Below are positions 45,882-56,398 of a DNA stretch of 64,000 nucleotides, one piece after another. The stretch spans positions 248,001-312,000 of the forward strand of contig JAKZZE010000033.1 in NCBI GenBank assembly GCA_024220505.1, given 5' to 3'. The notes under the pieces are model-generated. The model saw nothing but the letters and a program-made list of their open reading frames with translations. It was not told the origin of the DNA and did not search any database. The translations under genes were made by a program, and so were the position numbers. Source of the stretch: Rhizopus arrhizus (taxonomy: Eukaryota; Mucoromycota; Mucoromycetes; Mucorales; Rhizopodaceae). The stretch's first letter is position 1. The number at the start of each line of letters is the position of its first letter.

Positions 45882-47308
45882 AAAAAAATTGATTGCTTTG
45901 TTTCTTTTTTTAATTATTATTACAAGATCATTACTCAGTTTCATTTTGCAATTCTTTACCTTTATTTGCTTTTGTTCGACTACAGAAACTCATCTGTAAT
46001 TCCGTACAGGCTTCATTGGTATTTTTCACAAGAGAAAAGAATCTATTCTGGAATTCAAGTGTACGTGTTTTTTTTTATCATTTGAAATGGTCAAAAGAGA
46101 AGAAATAGAATAATGATAGCAAGCGCTAATCAAGTTTATAAAGTGACTGTAGCTTCTAGTGAAATTATTAAAAATTCCAAAGTGCTTTTAAAAGTAAGTA
46201 ACTTTGACTAATATTAGCAGAGTATTGATATCAAATCAAAGGAACATTAAAACAAGTTATAGAACAATGTCATTTCTGTCAGGAGACAGTTTAAAAAGAG
46301 CTTTTGAAATTGAGAGGAAAAAGAGGCAAATATTTATGCCTGAACTGCATTGAGAACTATATTATCAGTGCAAATGCTTATTATGTTGTAAATAAAGTAT
46401 CATATCTACAGAGGTCAGTTGCTCATGTATAAAGTTGAGCCATTTTCCGAGGAATCTTATTGTATTTATTTCTCATTTCTTGGTAAGTCTTCTTAAGGAC
46501 CTTGATCCTAACTTGTGTTTTCGCTGCAATAATAAAGATGACTTTAGTGAAAGCAAGCGCCTTGTACATTTATAAAAAAAAAAAAAAAAGAAATCAAAAG
46601 TTGAAAAACATTAAAAAATAGTTCGGATGTATCAGAGAATTTTACGAAAACTAGCATCGTATCTGTTATTTTATTGTTTTCCCCAAGATCTCAGTGAAGA
46701 AGAGACACGGCAAAAATGCTCAAGACACTTAAAGTATTGGGCTGTTTGTCAATTTCTAATTGTATATTACTCGTACAGTATTTGTTCCTTTGTAGAAATT
46801 AGCAGAATTTTTATTCCAACAAAAATTAACATTGTCTCCATAGCACTACTGCCAAATGACTGGTAAAAGTTAAAAATGAATGAAAAAGAAAGATCAAAAG
46901 TGAAGTAAACTGACACATTCTATAATGGTACAGTTTACAGAGTTAAGAATTGTGGTATGAATCAAAATATATAAAAAAGTCCGACGCACAATCAGAATAC
47001 TCCGACAAAGATTGTTTTGAGATGTGACTGTGTCACAAAAAATTTGTATGAACATTGATATCAAAAGCCCTTTTATACATTTGTTACATTGCAAAATACA
47101 GCTAAATCATAAAACATTATCATCATTTTTAAATTTTCTAAAAAAAAATTTTTGTCATTAGAGTGATTGCTGCAAAATGATAGGAAAAAAAGGTCTGGTG
47201 GATCAATTGTTACACAAATGTAACAATAAATATCTTTTTTTTTTTTTCTTCCATCTTTCTTATTCTTTTCCTTTGTTCACCGACCGAAAAAAAAAGGTGG
47301 AAAGATAA
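45882..47308. other. Gene-poor region with one possible relic
   Basis: No intact gene. A minus-strand open stretch at about 45935-46055 (NRFFSLVKNTNEACTELQMS) looks coding-like and is preceded by a CAG acceptor, but no upstream exon with a start could be found. A plus-strand frame at 46627-46866 is treated separately. The rest is AT-rich with stops in all frames. Confidence 0.35.
46627..46866 (+). pseudogene. Possible TB2/DP1/HVA22 (REEP-like) relic
   Basis: The 79-residue frame contains RHLKYWAVCQFLIVYYSY and a second hydrophobic segment ending IALLP. The LKYWAV block followed by a hairpin membrane segment recalls TB2/DP1/HVA22 proteins, which shape the ER. The N-terminal hairpin is absent and the family's acidic/aromatic pattern is only partly there, so this is at most a fragment. 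It may equally be a chance frame. Confidence 0.2.
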
Positions 47309-48877
47309 ATGAATAAGTTATCAGCACTACTTTTGTCTTGCTTTATAAGCATTGTTTTGGGACAAGGCTACTATAAACCGAAAGTTATTCTTGATTCTTC
47401 CAATGGATTTTTAGTTGAATATTTCGACAACTACAAAATTGTAAATAATTTATTGAACAATGAAAGATACAAACTTGTGTGTTGTGGGTTATCTGTTGAT
47501 AATCAAACTGGATTTAATGGCGTATTTAATACACCTGTTAATAACATAGCTGTGGATAAAGCATTAGAAGCATTACCTTTCTTTGAGGTACAAGAGGTAG
47601 ATGATGAAGTGAAAAAAGCTTAATTCTTTTTTTTTTCATAGCTACTCAATGTAACCAATCAAGTTCAATCTACTAATCCTATTGATAATGTTACATCGCC
47701 TTGTTATGCAAATCTGACAGATAGTCCAAAGAACACAACTAATCTTATTACATTTACTACACAATCTACTCTTCCTCAACATGTTGGTGTTTCTGCTGAC
47801 CATTATTCACTCAGTCCACTTCAGGTGAGTCCTTTTTTTTTTTTTTATAAATATTTGTTTTTTTCTTTTTCTAAAAAAAGAATACTTGATATAAGCGAGC
47901 ATCATGGCTGATTTATATTGCCTACTTCTTTGATATGGAAAATGAAGCAAATCAACTCCTCCATTCACTAGAAAAGAATTATCAATGTCATCAGTCTAAT
48001 TTAAAGAATTCAGGTGCCAAAAATATTGCTTGGACAAGTTATGATGGAAAACAATGGTTGTTAAAATATGATAATTATACTAAATCATTGGTTCAAGACG
48101 CAGGCATGTGCACACGTATAAACAATGCTCTTGCTTATTAAATAATTTTATAGGCATGAAGCTTATCTCTGTCAACAATCAAACAACAGCAATCAGCAAC
48201 TTGACTGAATTCCAAAATGTATTAAGCAGCGTTGACTTTGTGATTGATGAAACACCTCAAGATGTCTTCAAGGACTTTTCTTTTGCTGGATGGCTGGCTG
48301 CAGCCAATTTGAGTCCAAGTGCTACATTCAGTTTCATTAATAATAAGAATGTCTATCGAACAGATGGGCTTGTGAATGTAAAAGGATATTCTGGTAAACC
48401 TCTCTTCGTACAATTTCAGTCTATACATGCAAAAAATCGCTTACATCTCTCCCTGTAGATTATCCTATTCGATCTCCCGCTAGAGCAGATTTAGCTATTT
48501 CGGACATTATTCACATGGTCTACAATACATATGAACCTTCTTACAACATGACTTGGCTTCGTGCATTTGCTCAATCCGCTCGAGCTGTTTATGTATCTAA
48601 CGCAACCTATCCTAGTTGCACTAATCCTTATGAAAGACTATTAATCAATCCTTGCTCCATTGCTCCATTTGATCCCCAAAATAATAACACTATCACAGGT
48701 CCCTCAGACTCTAAAAACAGCTATGTACAGCATGGACTATCGACTGGTGGCAAAGTAGGTATAGCTATAGGAGTGGTGGCCATTGTGGCTATTATCATTG
48801 GCGCTCGCTTCTACTTTTATAGAAAGAACAATCCAAGTTCGGATGGGAGGATGTTCTTTAGAATGCGAGACATGTAA
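47309..48877 (+). CDS. Type I membrane protein with periplasmic-binding-protein-like ectodomain
   Basis: Five exons (47309-47587, 47642-47824, 47896-48103, 48154-48393, 48459-48877) make 442 residues. A signal peptide (LSALLLSCFISIVLGQG) precedes a large extracellular or luminal domain with several N-X-S/T sites (NQT, NVT, NLT, NTT, NAT) and paired cysteines. A single helix near the end (VGIAIGVVAIVAIIIGARFYFY) is followed by a short basic tail. The segment WLIYIAYFFDMENEANQLL with DAGMKLISVNNQ and DFVIDETPQDV resembles the second lobe of TroA/BtuF-type binding proteins, seen in some uncharacterised fungal proteins; this fold call is tentative. Intron 3 uses a GC donor (GCAG|GCATGT) in the preferred model; a 38-nt GT-AG alternative (donor at 48116) adds MCTR-like residues. 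Confidence 0.7.
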
Positions 48878-49441
48878 AGCTATTTTTACGCTTTTAACAA
48901 AATCAGTGCTTCTTTATGTATATTTAATATAGAATTTTTGTATTTAACTTTTTTTTTTTGTATAATAAAATAACAAGTCCTTATATCTATCAGTTCACAA
49001 CAAAAACTTGAGATTCTCTAGCACATTTGGATGTTACACTTGTATGTACCAGAGTATTGACAGATTCAGCAATCTTCAATATTTATATCACCCTAGCCTT
49101 TACCTTAAGAAGCTACAAGTTAGTATTCAGGGACAAAAATTGAACTGTAAGACGGTGTTTGAAAATCCTTATTGTCTTTGTCAATTCCACATATGTGATA
49201 CTCTTCAGTCATGTAATTAAATAGCAATCGTTTTTACAAGAGCTTTAGAGTAAAAACAGAAAGATGAAATGGTATGATTAAGAACTGTATTCTATCTTTT
49301 TTGGCTTTTATTTTATTATTTACCAAGTCAAGTAAGCATGTGATCTGCATATTTCCTTTGGGCGACGTCACTTTTCCCCCACAATCTCCATTTTTTATTC
49401 TTTTTACATAATATTTTTTTATTCTATTTTTTATTTCTTTC
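48878..49441. other. Intergenic region
   Basis: No supported gene. The section 49000-49220 has an open frame without recognisable pattern; the final part is T-rich before the start codon at 49442. Confidence 0.5.
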
Positions 49442-50690
49442 ATGGATGAGTCAAACACTAGACAAAGTTCAAAGTTATCTTTAGATTCTTCGCCTTCTGT
49501 TTTGAGTGGAGACGAAGAGGAATTGGGAGAACCACTGACACCAACAGAGAATTTAAATGAAGACGAGCTGTCAGCTTTAAATAATATATTACGAGCAGGT
49601 TCTTCCTGCTCACCGTCAAATGAAGACGATGATAACTTGTCTCTTTCTTCTATATCTAATGATTCTCAACCCTCAAGGGTTGCTTCACCGGAAAAACAAA
49701 CAGCCAGAAAACGAAAAAAGGGTGCAAAAGGAGAAGAAAACAACAAAAAACGGAGTGATTCTGAAACCGAGACAAGATCTGAAAGAAAACCAACTAAAAG
49801 AAAAAAACAAACTGAAGATACAAAAGAAAGAGAGGAACAACAAGTGATTAATGAAATAAAAGAAGAGAAGGAAGAAGAAAAAGTGAGCATTGATGAAGAA
49901 GAGGCAGGTAAGATACTATTTAAGGAGTATGGAAATTATAAAAAGTTAAATTGGTTATTATAGAACATAATGACGATTACCAACAAAAGCATAAAGAAGC
50001 ACTTGCTGCACTTACGCATATTGAACTTGAATTTGCCCGGCTAAGGGACAAGTAAGAAAGATTATATGAGAAAAGAAGATGTAAGGAATGATTGATATAT
50101 CAGATAAATGTATTAGAATGTACCAAGAAAAGATGTTGGAACTAAATAATGAAGCATTGATGATTGCCAATGGTACACACCCAGAGTTGTTATCATTAAT
50201 GGCGGAGATAGAAGAAAGGAAAATGAAAAGGATCAACAGTGCAAAAGAATGGCGTAGATATCAATATGCTAACTTTAAAAGACAGTACGAAGGACATGAA
50301 TATCAAGCAAATATCCATTTTATAGTAAATTTATTTGCTCATGTCTACATGTCACTGAATTAACTAAATTAAATACAGTCACAAAAAAACGCGTTAAGAC
50401 GAGGTTTATTAAACAATATCAACAATAAGAAATGGAGCATTGAGAATGAACGTAAGTATCTAAATAATATATCAAAAGGTGAATTAAACAATTATATCAA
50501 TTGATACTGAGTATAGCTTGTAATAGATCGATTACTATTCATTGAAAAAAGAGAAATGATTTTACAAAAAAAGGAAATGAATGAATTGACTGAGATTAAG
50601 AAATCCATTGGATTTCCTATGGCACCCAACCCAAGTGGACTTAGTTCGCGAGATGTTGATGAAGATTTAAGGTTGTTGGGCTTAACATAA
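49442..50690 (+). CDS. Sds3/Dep1-like subunit of the Sin3 histone deacetylase complex
   Basis: Five exons (49442-49907, 49964-50051, 50117-50324, 50379-50451, 50527-50690) give 332 residues. The first 155 are disordered: Ser/Asp/Glu-rich, then a nuclear-localisation-like basic cluster (TARKRKKGAKG, ERKPTKRKKQ) and a Glu/Lys run. The conserved core is HKEALAALTHIELEFARLRD, MYQEKMLELNNEALMIANGT and HPELLSLMAEIEERKMKRI, the Sds3 signature (helical Sin3/HDAC contact, with the G-T-H-P-E motif). The C-terminus is a further helical region. By family it acts in the nucleus as a structural part of the Rpd3-type deacetylase. Whether it is Sds3 or Dep1 cannot be decided from the core alone. Confidence 0.85.
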
Positions 50691-50941
50691 CTTAAAGTTG
50701 AATTGATTGATTACGTAATTATACCCCCCCTTCTTTACTCCTCATTATTGCTTGTCAATTTTTTTTGTACCATATTTTGTCATTAGAAATCTTACACGTG
50801 CAAGCATTCAGTAATAAAAAAAAAGTTTTTTTTTGTCTTTTTTTTCTTTTTTTTATATTTTATTATTATTATTTGTTTGTTTTTTTTGTTTTTTTTTTTT
50901 TTTTTTCTTTCTAAATCATTTTTTTTTCTCCTTCTTATGAT

Positions 50942-51682
50942 ATGACAAAAGGTTCATATGTACTTTCTTTACCAAAGAATATATCACTGCAAGAAGATGA
51001 TTCATTCTCGAGAGATCTGTTACGTCAATTTGATAAAAGACGATCTCGACTTCATTTTGAACTAGGCTTATTGTCAGAGGTATTAAACGTGTATTCACCC
51101 AATTTTGGTAATTTGACATTTTTATATCAAAAAAAAAAAAAAAAAAAAAAAAAATAGGAACCTTCATTAGAATCATCCACGGCCGAAGAACCTATAAGAG
51201 AACAATCAGAAGGAGAAGATTTATCAATTAGAGAAATAAGAGACAGTGATAGCAATAGCAGACAAAGAACATCTTCTGCCAGTGACTTATTAAAAAGATC
51301 ATCTGCTTTCTTGAGATCAAAATTTGAATCTTTGAAGAGTAACAAGAGATCAAGTACAGCTTCTTCTACTCCATCGCATCGTCAGCCAACAAAAGTAATG
51401 ATGAAAACTACTATTACTTTACAACCACAACAACAAACTGTATCAGCACCATTTATACCACCCACCATTACACAATATCCACCTAAGCCATTAGTTTATT
51501 CACCTGTAGAACCTATGCATGAACCAATCACTCAGTCTAAGCAACTATTTCATCGTATATCTATGCCACTACTAAAATCATCTAATCAACATCATCATTC
51601 AGAACATCCAAATATGAGTAGACCAACAAGAAGAAGATCTGAACCTGACAATCATAACAAATTTAAGAAAAAAATAGATTAA
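50942..51682 (+). CDS. Ser-rich protein of unknown function
   Basis: Two exons (50942-51079 and 51158-51682) give 220 residues. The intron contains an A26 tract just before its TAG acceptor. Exon 1 encodes a short helical, basic start (SFSRDLLRQFDKRRSRLHFE). Exon 2 is Ser/Glu-rich, then a basic segment (SSAFLRSKFESLKSNKRSS), Pro/Gln/Thr-rich stretches and a basic end (RPTRRRSEPD), so most of the protein is predicted to be disordered and phosphorylatable. No domain is recognised. The upstream 150 bp are an almost pure T tract interrupted by G and A. Confidence 0.6.
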
Positions 51683-52958
51683 GATATTTTTTATGCTTTC
51701 ATTCTATGTAATAATAATACAAATAAAACAAGGTTCAATTCATATTACATTATTTAATAATCTCTCTTTCTCCTTTTGATACAAACACAAAAAAAAAATC
51801 TGACTGCTTTTTAAAAACTCAGAGTTCGTCAATAGTTGTGATTTGATTGGCTAGTATCATAAACGAGGATAAAGGGGAAGTTTACATTTAAACTTGCATT
51901 GACTTCATCTTACCACAGATTTATACGCGTTTGAAAGGTCCAATTATCAATGTCTAAATGGAGTAGAATACCTAAAGAAATTTTCTGCTTTTTTTATTTA
52001 TTTATTTATAATTGTTTATACCACTTTTTAAACTATTAACGCAGTCTGTTTACATGTTCATAATACCCTACAACACAATCCACATAGAAAAAAAAAAAAA
52101 AAGAGCTACAAAAGTGGCGGATACGTCCATGTTCATAAGAACACCCTTCAGTATGCTTTGTAGTCATCAAAATGGATGTTATCAGATACATTTTCATTCT
52201 AAAAAAAATAGACACGATCCCAGATGTCTAGTTTTAATAGTTCCTTGCCTGTTTGATAGTTGCCATAATTCATCGAGCTGTCTGGTAAGAACCACTTAGA
52301 CTCACTGTTGAGGCTACAACTAGTCATCGATACTGGAAAGCATTTTATCGTATTGTTGCAAGCAATATGCATGCCACTGGTATCTATATTAGACATACAA
52401 GATCTTGAATTGTCTACATCTTGGATATTAATGAATTAAAAAGGAAACACACGACTCCTTGTTTTCCTAATCACTAACAACTCCAAACATCTCACGTTGA
52501 TGGAAAGGTTCTAATGCTCGTTTCTTTTAATGCTACCACTTAAATCTTTATATATGACAAGAACTCATTATTAGCAGCATAGAATTGGCCGTTAATGTCA
52601 AGTTGCTTAAAAGAAACATGTCTAGACTGGTTATGGATCAAGTTCTTATCAAAAGTGACAATTGGTTCTACACCTTATATTTAATTACCGCATTGTTGCT
52701 GTGAACAAATGTGAAATAAAAGTATAAAAAGCCATTGATAAAGAAACAAATAACCAGGTTTTGCTGTTTTTATGTTGTCATTTAAAGTATTTGATATGCA
52801 CACGAATTTAGGGTAGAGAATGCTTATGGTGATTAGCTGCTATCATGAAAAGAAATTACAAATCAACACAATTTTTCTAAAGTATTGTGACTAACGATTT
52901 AAATAGGTAAAAAGTCATTTTACCTTTTTTGTTATTATTTTTAAACAAAAAAAAGAAT
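51683..52958. other. Gene-free region with possible coding relics
   Basis: No intact gene. Minus-strand stretches at about 52200-52395 (MSNIDTSGMHIACNNTIKCF) and 52545-52640 (NQSRHVSFKQLDINGQFYAA) have a coding-like texture, resembling the decayed F-box/LRR sequence near 42.6 kb, but frames are short and broken. An A14 run lies at about 52089. Confidence 0.4.
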
Positions 52959-53979
52959 ATGGCATCCACAATATTATCGATTGCAATGATAATTGGTCCA
53001 GTAATTGGATATATTGACCAAGTAAATAAAACAAGAGATAATAAAAGAACATAAGCAACTAAAGGCGTTTGTTAGTATTTTATGATTAAAAGAAATAAGT
53101 CAAGTGCTGGTTTTAATCTAGTGACATGTGCCATACTTTTATCTGCAAAGTAAATGCAAACAAAAAGTTAAAAATTGCTTATTAAATAGTCTCTTTGTAC
53201 AGTATTTTAAGAATATTTTTTTGGTAAAAAAGATAAAAAACAAAGCAAATATCAAAATTTTAACAAAAAAGAAAGGTTAGGAAAACGCTTTGATACGACC
53301 TTATTGTTTCAAAGTATATTTATGATCATCTCCATGCTTATATTATTGGAGATAGCAGTACGATATAGACAAGATCATCCTGTGCTTTATAGTGAATTGA
53401 GAGCATCTTTCTCATCGTCAGACATTGATAGGGACTTGGAGGCAGAAGCCAATGGATACGAACAGAGCACCTTTTGGCATTGGGAACATTATTTGAATTA
53501 TATGATTACTTTATTAGTATTTACTACTCTAGTTGCTTTGCTTTATCTCGTATTTCATTCTCATTCGATCTTTATTGAGATGTTGGGTGTACTTAGTTTA
53601 GGAATTGAAAGTACACTGCCTTTACCACAATGTATATCCAACTATAGGAATAGGTCAACCCAAGGATTTAGTTTACTTGTACTTGCTTCATGGGTAAATT
53701 GTTTATAGACATAAGAGACATTTCACTTACTTTACGACAGTTCTTGGGCGATGGATTTAAATTGTTTTACTTTGTCTTTACACAATCACCAGCACAATTC
53801 ATTGCTTGTGGATCAATTCAACTATTTATTGACACTTTAATAGTCATTGAATTCATTTTATTCTCTACTTATGTAAGGCAAAGATTCAACATCAATAATA
53901 CCGAAGATGAATGTAAGTTAAGCAATAATGACATCTTGTTCTTACTGTGTCTCATAATAGTGTCAGAAGACGTATTCTA
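52959..53979 (+). CDS. PQ-loop repeat membrane protein (PQLC1/SLC66A2-like)
   Basis: Six exons (52959-53021, 53076-53149, 53203-53223, 53276-53693, 53741-53912, 53960-53979) make 255 residues. The third exon is 21 nt and the last 20 nt. The two PQ-loop units are recognisable as MASTILSIAMIIGPVIGYID with YFMIKRNKSSAGFNLVTCAI and ILRIFFWLGKRFDTTLLFQS, then LGVLSLGIESTLPLPQCISN with STQGFSLLVLASWFLGDGFK. About seven helices result. In the second repeat, ESTLPLPQ keeps the Pro-Gln of the family. SLC66A2/PQLC1 sits in endosomal or Golgi membranes and is tied to phospholipid scrambling by flippase partners; the substrate here is unproven. The stop at 53977 is 94 bp before the next start. Confidence 0.85.
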
Positions 53980-54073
53980 AAACATGCTCAAGTATTTAAA
54001 ACAACCCATTTTTTCTTTTTTTTTTTATTATTATTTTTATTATTATTACTCTTATCATTGTTATTCACTTATA

Positions 54074-54481
54074 ATGCGAATAAATCAAGCTCTCAGAATC
54101 TTAATTCAACATAAAAAACAAGATGACACTATTAGTCCTTCTTATCGTCCAGTAGACAATGAAACCTATTACACTCCACCTACAACTCCTATTATTGAAT
54201 TCGATTATGCAATCACTATTCGACTTACAAATACTGGTAAGGACATCAAGATTGGATTAGCTACTGAACCACCGTATCTGAGTGTGGCAAATATCAAAAA
54301 GCAGCTTGTACCTTATTTGGATCCATCTGTTCAAATAGTCAAATTAATCCACCTCGGAAACATTCTCACAGATGAAACCAAACTTGGTCCTTCAAATCAA
54401 CCAATAATTGGAGATAAAGGAACCGTCATTCGAGTAAAAAAGGGAGGCGTTATTCAAGCCATGACTACGAAACTATGCTAA
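54074..54481 (+). CDS. Small ubiquitin-fold protein
   Basis: A single exon of 135 residues beginning MRINQALRILIQHK. Residues about 45-125 look like a ubiquitin-like domain: FDYAITIRLTNTGKDIKIGL (beta hairpin), SVANIKKQLVPYL (helix), IVKLIHLGNILTDETKLG (the K/R-LI-x-x-G-x-x-L-x-D core) and GDKGTVIRVKKGG. It does not end in Gly-Gly, so it is not a conjugatable modifier; it ends KLC. Longer reading into the upstream T-rich leader would add a Phe/Tyr-rich string and is not favoured. The function is unknown. Its stop lies 24 bp from the BDP1 stop on the other strand. Confidence 0.7.
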   Translation: MRINQALRILIQHKKQDDTISPSYRPVDNETYYTPPTTPIIEFDYAITIRLTNTGKDIKIGLATEPPYLSVANIKKQLVPYLDPSVQIVKLIHLGNILTDETKLGPSNQPIIGDKGTVIRVKKGGVIQAMTTKLC

Positions 54482-54505
54482 TTTTTTCGTTTATTATTAC
54501 TATAA

Positions 54506-56398
54506 TTAAACTAATTGCATCTCATGAAAGTCATCTGGGACAGCTTCTAATTCAATCCCTGCTACTTCTTTAAACTTCTCCAAGTCTATATTCAATTGGT
54601 TAATTAAATAATAAAACAAATAAACGATGTAACTTACTTGCTGGCTTTCTTTTAGAAATTAAATATTCAGTTACTTTCTCTGGATACAATCTTTCTTCTC
54701 TATTAAACTTGAGTCGAACTTGCGTACGTGTACGATTAGGAATTGCTTTTGAGATTGTCTCAAAATCAGTACCAAACTGAGACAATAGTTCATAAAACAA
54801 CTCTGTCTCAGCTGCCCCCCATCGACTCGATGGTTGTCTTTTACCATATGTGTGGCTGTTTACTTTTCTGGTCATTGAATTTTCTTCAACTATTTCCATT
54901 GCTCCCTCATAAAACTCTTGTCCTGCTTGAGTTCTTTCAACTGTAAGCGAATCTGTATCAAGCACAATTTGTCCATTCACTAATCTTACTTGAGGTGCAG
55001 TGGATCTATAATCAAATACAAATCAGACTTTTAATTCTTTCCTTTGTATTATCCTTACGTTTCTTGTAGCACAGAATTTGCTTTTTCTTTCCTACGCTTC
55101 TCTTCTTCAGCCTTTTTAGCTTCTTCTATCTTTTTTTTATTAGCTGCTTCCTCCTCTTCCTTCTTCTTGAATGCTTCAAGTTCTTCAGATGACATCTTCT
55201 TTGCTTCCTCTGCCTTTTTCAACTCCTCATATCGCTTCATTTCCATCTCTTTGAATGTCTTGCTAACAACACCATCAATATCTTTTGTAAAATAAGACAT
55301 GGATTTATCAAGTAAATCGGGCTTGGCTGGATCCTCGCTAGTATCGTCCAAAGTCCTCATATTCTCTGGTAATCGGAAATCACTTTCCTTTTTTTTCTTG
55401 GCCGCTTCCATCATCAGCCTTCTACGTTTGCTGGCTGGTGATTCTTCTTCATTAGAGGTTGCAGCGCTTGTGGAGGGTACTCCTATACCAATTGCAATAG
55501 CTGTGGGTTTACTACCAGCACTAATAGGTGTGCTTTTTCGTTTAGGTTCAATCGTGCTTGCCTCTTTCGCTTTGCCTTTGTCCTTGTTTTGTGTCTTTCT
55601 TGATGTACTTCCTTTCTTTGCAGTGCTGGTCGTTGATTTTGAAGCTCTTGATGTTGTTGCGCTGTTTTTTTGTGAAGCATTAATGCTGCTACTTGGCTGT
55701 GGTATTCTATTATCGTTTGTTGATGAAGTATTGGGTGAAGATGGTATTTTTTCAATTTCAACTTCTTCTCTCTTTACAGGCACATCAACCGTATTATGTT
55801 CGTCAGAAGGTGATGGTGCAGCAATGACTCTTGGTATATTGGGACGAGCAGACTTTTTTGCTATTCCTTTTGCAGGAATCACCCTGGTTTGATGACTTGC
55901 AGAAGTTTCAATTTGACTGTTGATTGCCAGCTCTTCCTCCGTTAGATCCTCTGTTTTAGTTCTGGTGTGGGTTTATGCTGTGCGATCTCAACGGGTTGGC
56001 TTACAGGTTGACTTACAGGTTGGCTTACAGGTTGACTTACAGGTTGGCTTACAGGTTGACTTACAGGTTGACTTATAGGTTGGCTTACAGGTTGACTTAC
56101 AGGTTGACTTACAGGTTGGCTTAAGACAGGTGGTTGACTTGTGATCGGTTGAGAAAAGGACGATGTTGATTGATTTGCGATTGATTGAGAAGAGGAAGAC
56201 GATTGTTGAATTACAATTGGTTGACTGGAAGACGATGCTTCTGAAGGCTTTTTGACACGATTCTTACTTTTATTGATTGTAGGTCCAAATTTTTTTTATT
56301 CTTGTCTTTTTAATGAAAATTAGTAATTGAGTTTTTTTTTCTTTTTGTATGAAGTATTATAATAACATACTAACGCCAATAGATGTAAGAGAAGACAT
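54506..56398 (-). CDS. BDP1: Transcription factor TFIIIB component B'' (BDP1), with two apparent frame breaks
   Basis: Exons on the minus strand: 56398-56371, 56305-55059, 55005-54635 and 54585-54506. The C-terminal half carries the BDP1 signature: STAPQVRLVNGQIVLDTDSL, then the SANT/Myb domain RWGAAETELFYELLSQFGTD with FETISKAIPNRTRTQVRLKF. It is preceded by a long Lys/Glu helix. The protein recruits RNA polymerase III to tRNA-type promoters together with TBP and Brf1. The N-terminal exon part (KFGPTINKSKNRVKKPSE, similar to the basic start of yeast Bdp1) and a (SQPV)10 repeat are in other frames: one base is lacking in an A8 run (plus-strand T8 at 56290-56297) and one in an A4 run (T4 at 55954-55957). 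An intron cannot repair the first. Assembly errors or genuine decay are both possible. Confidence 0.85.
55995..56122 (-). repeat. Twelve-bp tandem repeat coding for SQPV in BDP1
   Basis: About ten copies of a 12-bp unit (minus strand CAACCTGTAAGT or CAACCTGTAAGC, one with ATA for GTA) lie in the N-terminal coding part of BDP1. Translated it gives repeated Ser-Gln-Pro-Val. Most copies contain GTAAGT or GTAAGC, the 5' splice-site consensus seen in introns of this window. Confidence 0.85.

Noticed and set aside
46113..46193. Short plus-strand exon candidate starting MIASANQVYKVTVASSEII followed by GTAAGT
   Set aside because: No downstream exon keeps the frame for more than about ten residues; the only intron would be 24 nt.
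53984..54073. Longer N-terminus for the ubiquitin-fold protein
   Set aside because: The added residues are a Phe/Tyr string from a T-rich promoter-like tract.
55044..55892. Plus-strand frames of 83 and 197 residues opposite BDP1
   Set aside because: Antisense of the Lys/Glu/Ala-rich BDP1 coding strand; Ser/Phe/Leu composition is the expected mirror.
55995..56122. Possible CRISPR-like array
   Set aside because: Units are 12 bp with no spacers; it is a protein-coding tandem repeat in a eukaryotic gene.
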